Assembly: GCA_034430155.1 (NCBI GenBank)
Contig: DAOUET010000002.1
Span: 1 to 26,762, forward strand
Length of the DNA: 26,762 nt
Direction: 5' to 3'
DNA from: DAOUET01 sp034430155
GTDB lineage: Bacteria; Chloroflexota; Anaerolineae; Anaerolineales; UBA4823
Shown: positions 6,749-14,218 of the stretch, in pieces
How the letters are laid out: each line of letters starts with the position of its first letter
Position numbering within the stretch: the first letter of the stretch is position 1
Notes under the pieces: generated by a model
Databases searched by the model: none
Seen by the model: only the letters and a program-made list of their open reading frames with translations
What the model was told of the DNA's origin: nothing
Made by a program: the position numbers and the translations under genes

Positions 6749-9700
6749 ATGACTGATTTCCTTTTTCGCGGCTCATTAGATCAGGTGGACCATGATATCC
6801 ACGAACTTACCGAATTAGAAGCAGAACGCCAATTTCAGAAAATAATTCTGATTCCCAGCGAAAGCAGCGCACCCGCAGCGGTCAGAGAAGCAATGGCTTC
6901 CTCCTTCCAAAATATCTATGCGGAGGGCTATCCAGAGGAAAGCACTCGCTGGTTAGGGGAGGCTGAAATTCTGGATTATGCCTCCCGTCTGGCCGATTTT
7001 CGCCGCTATTCTGATCCCCGTTATTATAAGGGAGTGGAATATGCTGATCTGGCCGAAGCACTGGCCCGCCGGCGTTGTGCCGAGCTGTTTGCAGCTAACG
7101 GCCTGACCGCTGACGATCTCTATGTAAACGTGCAGCCTCTTTCTGGCGCACCGGCTAATAATGCCATCTACCACGCCCTGGTTCAGCCCGGAGAGACCAT
7201 CATGGGCATGAATTTGTTGCACGGCGGGCATCTCACCCATGGCTCCTCGGTCAACAGGTCGGGCAAGTTCTACCACGCCGTACACTACACGGTCGACCGG
7301 GAAAGCGAGCGCATCGATTATGACGCTGTGGAGGAAGTAGCCCGCCAGAATAAACCCAAGTTCATCATCGCCGGTTACTCCTCTTATCCCTGGAGCGTGG
7401 ATTGGGGGAAGTTCCGGGCTATTGCCGATTCGGTGGGCGCTTATCTCTTCGCCGATATCGCCCACGTAGCCGGATTGGTTGCTGCCGGGGTTTACCCATC
7501 TCCAGTTGGTTATGCCGATGTGATCACTTTTACAACTCATAAGTCGATCTGTGGCCCGCGGGGTGCCTGTATTCTAACCAGCGACGCTTCTCTGGCGCGC
7601 AAGATAGACCGGGCGGTGTTTCCTGGGGAGCAGGGTGGTCCCCATGTGAACATTTTTTGCGCCATGGCAGTCGCTTTTAAATTAGCTCAGACCGAACAAT
7701 TTCACCAGTTGCAGGTTCAAATATTGAAGAACTGCGTAGCGCTGACCGACCGTTTGCGAGAACGAGGCTTTCGCATCCCTTATGGTGGCACGGACACCCA
7801 TTTAATGAACCTGGATTGTAGGTCAGTCAAAGGAGCAGATGGCAGTGCTCTCTCGGGTGATCTGGCGGCGCGCATCCTCGATATCGCCGGGATTGTGGTC
7901 AACCGCAACACCATCCCGGGGGACGTCTCGGCTGCCAACCCATCGGGCATTCGCATGGGAACACCCTGGATCACACAGCGCGGTTTTGAGGAAGCTGAGA
8001 TAGTGCAGGTAGCCGATATTATCGCAGAGGTTTTACACGCTTGCACACCTTACAGAATCACTGGGAAGCGCGGTTTGGTCCAACGGGCTAAAGTCGATTT
8101 CTCAACCCTAGAAGGAGCTAAGATGCGCGCTCGCGATCTGGTCAAATACGCCGGCATCGATTACGAGCCAAAGCCCCACGGGTACCCGCATTTCTATTTC
8201 CTGGACGATCAACCCACTGAAAGTGATGGTTGGGTGGCCTATGACTTGCAGGGGGACCAGGTGCGCCAGTTCCTCGATTACGCCCTGAGTTGCGAGGTGA
8301 GTAACTTGCAGCCGGGTGAGAGCACGGTTACATGCCTGCATACCAACGAAGGTTCGCTGGAAGGCGCCCTCACCTGCGTTTCCGGGTATGAATTCCAGCT
8401 GAGCGTGCCAGTCTTTCAGGCGAGTCTGGCGGCCAGCTGGCTGCGGGACCTTTCAGATGGTTATATCGCCTTCGATGACGATTTCCTCAAGAAGCTGCCT
8501 GGGGCGGTGGTTGTAAAGGAATCGGTTAAAGATCCGCTGCCGAAGGATTGCAAAGATAAACCCGTCCTGGCCCCTACCCACGGGACCGAAAAACCCTACT
8601 TTATAGGTATCACCCAAGGTGAGGGTCAGACCTTGCCGGAATTTTCCTGGGAGGAGGTACAGGGAGATTTACGCCGGACCCCCATTTACGATATCCACAA
8701 AACCTTAGGAGCCAAATTGATTCCCTTTGCGGGTTGGGAAATGCCGGTGTGGTACAGTTCAGTCGTGGATGAGCATCTGGCAACCCGCCAGGCAGCTGGA
8801 CTCTTCGATGTGGCTCACATGGGTGTCTACCAGGCGGAAGGCCCGGATGGGGCTGCCTTTCTGGATAGTGTCTGCGGCAACGATATTGGAGGTTTGGGGG
8901 TGGGAGAATCGCTCTATACTCATTTCCTCGACCCCGATGCCAACGTGATCGACGATACCCTGATCTACCGCCGGGCTCCCGAGAAATTCCTGGTGGTCGT
9001 CAACGCTTCCAATGACGATAAGGACTGGGCCTGGTTGAATGCAGTTAAGGCCGGCCAAGTCCTGGTGGACAGGCAGCGACCGTGGTCAAAAGCCTTTGGG
9101 CGCAAAGTCGTGTTGAGAAATTTACGCGATCCTGAAGAAGGTGCGGACATGCGTGTAGATATTGCGTTGCAAGGACCGGGTTCACGCCAAATCCTGCTGG
9201 CTTTAGGTTGTGACGACCAAGCCCGCCAACGCATCATGGCTCTCAAACGCACCCAGTTAAGCGAAGACATTGTTGGTGGTTTCGACCTAGTGATCTCTCG
9301 CACCGGTTATACCGGTGAACGCATGGCATTTGAGCTGTTTGTCCATCCCCAGCGAGCCGCAGCGCTTTTCAAGGCTTTAATAGAGGTGGGTGAGCCTTAC
9401 GGTCTCAAACCCTGTGGGTTGGGAGGGCGCGATTCGCTGCGAACCGAAGCCGGACTGCCACTCTACGGGCATGAAATGGGCGGTGAGCTCAACCTAGGGG
9501 TTGGAGAGGCTGGTTTTGGCTCGTATGTCAAGGTTTACAAACCCTGGTTCATAGGCAGACGGGCATACCTGGCCGCAGAAGCCAAGCGCACGGGGGTGGT
9601 GGTGCGTTTTCGCTTCAACGAGAAAGGCGTACGCATGGCTCACCTGGGGGATCCGGTTATCGATAAACGCAGCCGGGTTTGTGGAACAGTGACCAGTTGC

Positions 9701-9889
9701 GCCATCGACAGCCAGGGCTATCTGACCGGTCAGGCTTTCCTGGATATAAAAAATTCGGAGGAAGGCACGCCCATTTTCATTTATCAGGGTGCGCCTAGTT
9801 CTGCAGGCAAGGCGCCAGCGGATTTGCTGGCTGGCGACCGTGTCAACCTTCCCACAACGGCGACGGTGATAAGCCGCTTTCCGAAGTGA
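6749..9889 (+). CDS. Fused serine hydroxymethyltransferase - glycine cleavage T protein (GlyA-GcvT)
   Basis: This is one 1046-residue polypeptide. Residues 1 to about 435 are serine hydroxymethyltransferase, with PLP-binding Lys265 in FTTHKSICGPRG, the cofactor segment DIAHVAGLVAAGVYP and FPGEQGGPHVN. Residues from about 641 are aminomethyltransferase GcvT, from IPFAGWEMPVWYSS through RTGYTGERMAFELF and the hallmark RDSLRTEAGLPLYGHEM. Between them is a domain of about 200 residues that weakly resembles the GcvT N-terminus. The fusion would join transfer of the glycine-derived one-carbon unit to tetrahydrofolate with its use for serine synthesis, possibly channelling methylene-tetrahydrofolate. 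The SHMT part has an insertion of about 27 residues near 63-89. AGGAG precedes the ATG by 6 nt. The gene is separate from and divergent to gcvH-gcvPA-gcvPB. Confidence 0.93.
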   Translation: MTDFLFRGSLDQVDHDIHELTELEAERQFQKIILIPSESSAPAAVREAMASSFQNIYAEGYPEESTRWLGEAEILDYASRLADFRRYSDPRYYKGVEYADLAEALARRRCAELFAANGLTADDLYVNVQPLSGAPANNAIYHALVQPGETIMGMNLLHGGHLTHGSSVNRSGKFYHAVHYTVDRESERIDYDAVEEVARQNKPKFIIAGYSSYPWSVDWGKFRAIADSVGAYLFADIAHVAGLVAAGVYPSPVGYADVITFTTHKSICGPRGACILTSDASLARKIDRAVFPGEQGGPHVNIFCAMAVAFKLAQTEQFHQLQVQILKNCVALTDRLRERGFRIPYGGTDTHLMNLDCRSVKGADGSALSGDLAARILDIAGIVVNRNTIPGDVSAANPSGIRMGTPWITQRGFEEAEIVQVADIIAEVLHACTPYRITGKRGLVQRAKVDFSTLEGAKMRARDLVKYAGIDYEPKPHGYPHFYFLDDQPTESDGWVAYDLQGDQVRQFLDYALSCEVSNLQPGESTVTCLHTNEGSLEGALTCVSGYEFQLSVPVFQASLAASWLRDLSDGYIAFDDDFLKKLPGAVVVKESVKDPLPKDCKDKPVLAPTHGTEKPYFIGITQGEGQTLPEFSWEEVQGDLRRTPIYDIHKTLGAKLIPFAGWEMPVWYSSVVDEHLATRQAAGLFDVAHMGVYQAEGPDGAAFLDSVCGNDIGGLGVGESLYTHFLDPDANVIDDTLIYRRAPEKFLVVVNASNDDKDWAWLNAVKAGQVLVDRQRPWSKAFGRKVVLRNLRDPEEGADMRVDIALQGPGSRQILLALGCDDQARQRIMALKRTQLSEDIVGGFDLVISRTGYTGERMAFELFVHPQRAAALFKALIEVGEPYGLKPCGLGGRDSLRTEAGLPLYGHEMGGELNLGVGEAGFGSYVKVYKPWFIGRRAYLAAEAKRTGVVVRFRFNEKGVRMAHLGDPVIDKRSRVCGTVTSCAIDSQGYLTGQAFLDIKNSEEGTPIFIYQGAPSSAGKAPADLLAGDRVNLPTTATVISRFPK

Positions 9890-9901
9890 GATGGCCTCCA
9901 C

Positions 9902-9927
9902 CAGGGCAGTGGTTTTCCGCTGCCCTG
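9902..9927 (+). terminator. Hairpin after glyA-gcvT, partial terminator or processing site
   Basis: CAGGGCAGTGG and CCGCTGCCCTG form an 11-bp stem with one T-G wobble and a TTTT loop. Only ATTTATCT follows, so termination would be incomplete. The aminotransferase start lies 37 nt downstream, suggesting read-through at reduced level. Confidence 0.5.
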
Positions 9928-9963
9928 ATTTATCTAAAGAATTAAAGTAGAAAGGAGATAGAC

Positions 9964-11199
9964 ATGCAGACCCCATGGGGTTATCGCTACGCACAGCGCA
10001 CCCATCAAATGGCCAGCTCTGCCATCCGGGAGCTCCTTAAAATAACCGAGGCACACGACCTCATTTCCTTTGCGGGAGGTTTGCCAGCTCCGGAGGTCTT
10101 TCCGGTTGAAGCCTTCAGCAAGGCATGCGAACGTGTTTTGAGGGATTTTGGATCGAAAGCGTTGCAGTACAGCACCACCGAGGGATATCTGCCCCTGCGC
10201 GAGATGGTTGTGCGCCACACTTGGCGTTATGGCATAAAGGTAAATCCAGATAATATTTTAATAACTTCTGGGTCACAACAGGCTTTGGATCTTTTGGGAA
10301 AGATATTTATCAACCCGGGAGATCTCATCCTAGTGGAAGCCCCCACTTATTTAGGCGCGATTCAAGCTTGGAAAGCCTATGGCGCAGAATTTGTGCCAGT
10401 ACCGGTCGATGAACACGGCATGATGATGGATGCTTTTGAAGAAGCCCTACGGGCAGGTCCAAAGTTTATTTACGTGCTGCCCAATTTCCAAAACCCGACT
10501 GGCGTTACGCTTTCGGAAGCACGCCGTGGTAAGCTGATCGACCTGGCCGATAGATACGGTTTGCCTATCGTCGAAGACGATCCTTATGGCCAATTGCGCT
10601 ACAATGGTTCACACTTACCTTCGATTGTTGTCATGGACAGTAAATTGAGAGATAATGGCGAAGCCTGCTACCGGGGTAACGTGATTTATCTCAGCACCTT
10701 TTCGAAAATTCTAGCCCCGGGCTTGAGGTTAGCCTGGGTTATCGCGCCTCCCGAGGTGATCTCTAAACTAGTACAGGCCAAGCAAGGCGCCGATCTTCAT
10801 ACCTCCAGCCTCAACCAGATGGTGGCGCATGAAGTCTCACGGGGCGGTTTCCTTGATAGACATATCAAAGTGATCAAGCGCGTTTATGGTGAACGCCGGG
10901 ATGTGATGCTGGAGGCCATGGAGGCTCATTTTCCGGCTGAGGTTAATTGGACTCATCCAGAAGGCGGTTTATTCCTTTGGGGAACTCTGCCAGAACACCT
11001 AAATTCAATGGAAGTGCTGCAAGCCGCAATAGAGCATAAGGTGGCTTTTGTATCTGGAGAACCGTTTTACCCCTGTGGGGGAGGCCAGAACACCATGCGC
11101 CTTAATTTTTCTAATGCCACACCGGAAGATATCCGCCTGGGAATTTCCCGACTAGGAGGGGTATTGCACGAGATGATTGGGAATAAGATGGTGGTTTAA
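9964..11199 (+). CDS. PLP-dependent class I/II aminotransferase (2-aminoadipate/LysN-like)
   Basis: This complete 411-residue fold-type I aminotransferase has the internal-aldimine Lys248 in STFSKILAPGLRLAW, the NPTG motif at 177-180, and VEDDPYG with Asp205/206 contacting the pyridine nitrogen side. The early FAGGLPAPEVFP segment is typical of the MocR/LysN/aromatic aminotransferase subgroup. A conserved-type Arg in NTMRLNFS near the C-terminus binds the substrate carboxylate. Such enzymes use alpha-aminoadipate, aromatic, branched-chain or broad amino donors, and exact specificity cannot be read from sequence. GGAG lies 7 nt before the ATG. It follows glyA-gcvT by 74 nt on the same strand and may be co-transcribed, implying a role in amino-acid turnover. 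Confidence 0.92.
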   Translation: MQTPWGYRYAQRTHQMASSAIRELLKITEAHDLISFAGGLPAPEVFPVEAFSKACERVLRDFGSKALQYSTTEGYLPLREMVVRHTWRYGIKVNPDNILITSGSQQALDLLGKIFINPGDLILVEAPTYLGAIQAWKAYGAEFVPVPVDEHGMMMDAFEEALRAGPKFIYVLPNFQNPTGVTLSEARRGKLIDLADRYGLPIVEDDPYGQLRYNGSHLPSIVVMDSKLRDNGEACYRGNVIYLSTFSKILAPGLRLAWVIAPPEVISKLVQAKQGADLHTSSLNQMVAHEVSRGGFLDRHIKVIKRVYGERRDVMLEAMEAHFPAEVNWTHPEGGLFLWGTLPEHLNSMEVLQAAIEHKVAFVSGEPFYPCGGGQNTMRLNFSNATPEDIRLGISRLGGVLHEMIGNKMVV

Positions 11200-11337
11200 C
11201 TAGAGCCTAGGATTTACTTCCCATACCTAGATGGCACTTCTTGGCTTTTGCTGTTTCGGAGATCCCTGGCGTTTCAGAGCAAGAGCAGCTTGCGACGTTG
11301 CGCATCAGTTTGCTTTCCCCGATCATGGCAGCTTTCC

Positions 11338-13062
11338 TCAGTGAGAATGATTGTGCCACAGTTTGAAGTCTCGCAGGATCGAACTGCCCACGAATTCCTT
11401 CAAGATCGAGTTATCGGGAACCAGGGATTTATCCAGGGGGAGGAACCACTCGATGAAAGCCAAAAGCCGTTTGGCTTCGATATATTCCGGCGTGCCAAAA
11501 GGGACCTGGCGTAAGAGGGGTTCTGCCAGCGGTTTGAGCACCGAGAGTTCATAAGCCAGGGCGGAATTGAACATCACATCGGCATTTTCCTGGTAAGGGA
11601 AGATATAGCGTTTTTCCCCCCTTCGAACGGATTCCCAGCGCTTGATAGTCTGCTGGGCGCTATAGCCACGTTCTCGGGCATCTCTGACGATACGCCGTAT
11701 CATGCGGGTATCGGTGGTAGACACCCGGTTGTGACGATCCAGGTTCAACTGGGTGAGGGCAGATACATAAATACGAAAAGTCTGTTGGTTGGGGATATCC
11801 GGAATCAACTCCGGACTCAACCCGTGAATGCCTTCCAATATGATGATTTCCCCGGGAGCGAGTTGCACAAATTCGCCTGGCTCGCTGCGACCGATCTTGA
11901 AATTAAAATGGGGAATTTGGATCTTCTCCCCGGTGACCAGTCGGCTGAGGTCTTCTTCTAAACGCCGGCGGTTTAACGCCTCAATTGACTCAAAGTCATA
12001 TTGGCCATGCTCATCCAGAGGGGTATCTTCCCGGTTCAAGAAGTAATTATCCATTCCGAGAGGGAAGGTGGAGACGCCATAAGCCAATAGTTGGACGGTC
12101 ACGCGTTTGGCGAAAGTGGTTTTTCCCGAGGCGGAGGGGCCTGCGATCAAAACAATGCGGACCTGGTTGGTGCGGGCAGCGATTTGGGCGGCGATATCGG
12201 CGACATGTTGTTCATGTAAAGCTTCTGATACCAGGATAATTTCCTGGACGCGGTCTTCGTTGATGGCGTCATCGAGAGCACCCGCGCTGGAAATACCCAA
12301 GCGCCACAACCAATCACCATACTGGCGGAAGGTTGCCAGCAGTTTGGGATAATCGGGTAAAGGCAGCAATTCGGTTGGACGGTGCCGCCTGGGAAACCGC
12401 AGGGTGAAACCATCCCCCGTCGCTACCAAGCCGAACCAGCGCAGATAACCGGAAGAGGGTACCATGTAGCCGTGGTAATAATCGTGGTTGTCCTTCAAAT
12501 CGTAGAGGGTCAGATAATCTTTAGTGCGGTGGGTGATCAGGTGAACTTTATCATCATGACCTTTCGATCTAAAGTATTCGATGGCAACTTTGAGAGGCAC
12601 CTGATGCTTGGTGAGGGGCAAATCTTGGTCAACGATCTCCTTCATGCGGTTTTCCAGGAGGGCCAATTCATCAGAGGTCAAAGGGGGTCGTTGCGACACC
12701 TGGCAGAAATAACCACCGGAAGAAACCGAGTGATCGATGGTCAAGACAGAGTCGGGGAACAGTTCCTCGAAAGCGGTTTCCATCAAAAAGGTCAGGGACC
12801 GACGATAGATGCGCATGCCATCCGCCTCGCCCATAGTAACTGGAGAAGCTCTTACATCCATATCAACGGGATAGGTCAATTCGCGCAGCTGGTCATCGAC
12901 GATAGCACCCACCACAGGGGGCGCATCAGCCTGTTGACAGGTATTTAGGAATTCGCCGATGGTTGCACTCCGCGGTCCTGACAAGACGCGCCCATCGGGA
13001 AGGTGTACTTCAACCGTAGAACGAGGTTCAACGAGATGGATTCTTTCACCCGGTACCGACAT
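11338..13062 (-). CDS. Nucleoside (uridine) kinase with N-terminal TGS and ThrRS-like domains
   Basis: This protein has 574 residues. Residues about 15-80 form a TGS-like domain (VEVHLPDGRVLSG). About 85-230 resemble the second additional domain of threonyl-tRNA synthetase. From about 300 a P-loop kinase of the uridine kinase/phosphoribulokinase family follows, with Walker A GPSASGKTT (308-316), PLGMDNYF, HFNFKIG and IIILEGIHGL. This three-part architecture is known in many anaerobes, where the protein is annotated nucleoside kinase; it probably phosphorylates uridine or cytidine in pyrimidine salvage. No aminoacylation core is present, so it is not a tRNA synthetase. The gene is convergent with the aminotransferase. 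The ATG at 13062 has only a distant AGAGGG, so the exact start is less certain. Confidence 0.9.
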   Translation of the reverse strand: MSVPGERIHLVEPRSTVEVHLPDGRVLSGPRSATIGEFLNTCQQADAPPVVGAIVDDQLRELTYPVDMDVRASPVTMGEADGMRIYRRSLTFLMETAFEELFPDSVLTIDHSVSSGGYFCQVSQRPPLTSDELALLENRMKEIVDQDLPLTKHQVPLKVAIEYFRSKGHDDKVHLITHRTKDYLTLYDLKDNHDYYHGYMVPSSGYLRWFGLVATGDGFTLRFPRRHRPTELLPLPDYPKLLATFRQYGDWLWRLGISSAGALDDAINEDRVQEIILVSEALHEQHVADIAAQIAARTNQVRIVLIAGPSASGKTTFAKRVTVQLLAYGVSTFPLGMDNYFLNREDTPLDEHGQYDFESIEALNRRRLEEDLSRLVTGEKIQIPHFNFKIGRSEPGEFVQLAPGEIIILEGIHGLSPELIPDIPNQQTFRIYVSALTQLNLDRHNRVSTTDTRMIRRIVRDARERGYSAQQTIKRWESVRRGEKRYIFPYQENADVMFNSALAYELSVLKPLAEPLLRQVPFGTPEYIEAKRLLAFIEWFLPLDKSLVPDNSILKEFVGSSILRDFKLWHNHSH

Positions 13063-13424
13063 AAATGAACAACCCTCTTTAGAATTTACAAACCATACCC
13101 TCCAAAGGAGCCTTATGTGAGAAAAGGTTTTTCGGGTATCACCGCCTGGAAATTGGGGGTAATTCCTTAGTTGGAGGGGTATTTTATCACTTTAGCTGAG
13201 GTTGGCAATGAACACATTTGAAAGATAGATTCGGTTAAGTAGAGGCCAGTTTGGCCGGTCTCCCGGCTAAAGATGAAGGTCGTCCCAATCCCCAGGATCG
13301 GGATATCGGTAAGTTCCCATACTATTGTGATGGCTAACGGTAGGAAAAGGATCTCCCCGCGGAGATGGGCTGCGCGGGGAGAAGGTCGAGAGCGGTCTGA
13401 ATGTATTAAACCAACCGGATGGGA
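13063..13424. other. Intergenic region between the peroxiredoxin and the kinase
   Basis: Both flanking genes are on the minus strand. I see no gene in it. It contains the terminator of the upstream glycine cleavage/peroxiredoxin operon and presumably the kinase promoter, which I could not place convincingly. A short GCCGG-TCTC-CCGGC hairpin lies at about 13254-13267. Confidence 0.5.
13352..13382 (-). terminator. Rho-independent terminator of the gcv-peroxiredoxin operon
   Basis: TCTCCCCGC (13352-13360) and GCGGGGAGA (13374-13382) form a perfect 9-bp GC-rich stem. On the minus strand the stem is followed by TCCTTTTCC. It lies about 40 nt after the peroxiredoxin stop. Confidence 0.7.
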
Positions 13425-14147
13425 TTAATGTTCCATATCTGGTCTCCAGACCTCCCAAACCCGGCCAACCAGATCAGGCCCGGGCTTTAGGGTGAGCTCC
13501 CCTGGTTCCCAACCGGCAGGGGTAGCTTCAGCGCCTTTGGTGGCGCGCACGTGTTGGAATGCGTTAATCTGGCGGATTGTTTCCGTAATCTTCCGGCCGA
13601 CCGGTGGCGTGAGCACTTCCATCCCCTGGATGACGCCATCCGGGTCGATGATGAAACGACCGCGTAATTCTACGCCTGATTCCTCGTCGTATACGCCAAA
13701 AATGCGCCCGACTTTTCCGGCTGCATCCGAGGCCATTTGGAAGGGTACACCCCCGTCTACCATCTTAATCAGCTCTTTGTCGTTCCACATTTTATGGACG
13801 AATATGCTGTCGACACTCACGGAAATGACTTCAACTCCCAATTGTTGAAGATGCGCGTACTTGTCAGCGACCGCTGACACTTCAGTAGCTCAAACGAATG
13901 TGAAATCCCCAGGATAGAAGCAAAGCAGTACCCACTTGCCCAGGTAATCGGATAGTTTGACGCTGCTAAACTCACCTCTATAATAGGTGGGCGCTTGAAA
14001 ATCCGGGGCTTTTCCTCCCACTTTAACGGTCATGATAGCCTCCTTAAAGCTTGGTTCAAGGACGGATTGATCGGCACCGCCGTCGTTGGCTGTTTCCCCG
14101 AGGACGGTTCCGGTTGGTCTTGCACATCCGATGGGTTGGTCTGACAT
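13425..14147 (-). CDS. Selenocysteine-containing peroxiredoxin (AhpC/Prx1-like), Sec86 encoded by TGA
   Basis: The 240-residue peroxiredoxin reads through one in-frame TGA at 13890-13892. Upstream the frame ends in CFYPGDFTFV and downstream it continues ATEVSAVADKY. In family members the residue in between is the peroxidatic Cys of FVCPTE. The conserved Thr83 and the Arg in GVELRGRFIIDPDG are kept, and the fold continues to the C-terminus without other lesions. A SECIS-like hairpin follows the TGA, so Sec86 is the likely catalytic residue reducing peroxides. The usual resolving Cys (VCP) is replaced by Thr (EATPAGWEPG). Only Cys8 and Cys76 remain. The start at 14147 has GGAGG upstream; a second ATG at 14033, also after GGAGG, would give a form without the 38-residue extension. 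It is last in the gcv operon, 71 nt after gcvPB. Confidence 0.9.
13862..13879 (-). promoter_or_regulatory. Bacterial SECIS-like hairpin for Sec insertion
   Basis: On the minus strand TGTCAGC-GGTC-GCTGACA forms a perfect 7-bp stem with a GGTC tetraloop. The stem starts 11 nt after the TGA and the loop lies at 18-21 nt. Bacterial SECIS elements recognised by SelB need an apical loop with a G at a comparable distance within the coding region, and the E. coli fdhF loop also contains GGUC. An extra ACT/AGT pairing below a 4-nt bulge extends the stem. Confidence 0.85.
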
Positions 14148-14175
14148 AAGCCCTCCTGCTGATCAATGCGGCGTT

Positions 14176-14195
14176 CGGAAGCAATCAGGCTTCCG
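14176..14195 (-). repeat. Intercistronic hairpin between gcvPB and the peroxiredoxin gene
   Basis: CGGAAGC and GCTTCCG form a 7-bp stem with a 6-nt loop in the 71-nt gap. No T tract follows on the minus strand, so it probably stabilises or processes the mRNA rather than terminating it. Confidence 0.45.
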
Positions 14196-14218
14196 GAAGG
14201 CCAGGTAAGTTATTGATT

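Noticed and set aside
11338..13062. Threonyl-tRNA synthetase
   Set aside because: TGS and second additional domains are present, but the catalytic core is replaced by a P-loop uridine-kinase domain.
13425..14147. Reading the peroxiredoxin as a pseudogene or as two separate genes
   Set aside because: The only lesion is a TGA at the catalytic cysteine position, the rest is intact, and a SECIS-like hairpin follows at the right distance. Decay would not choose that codon.
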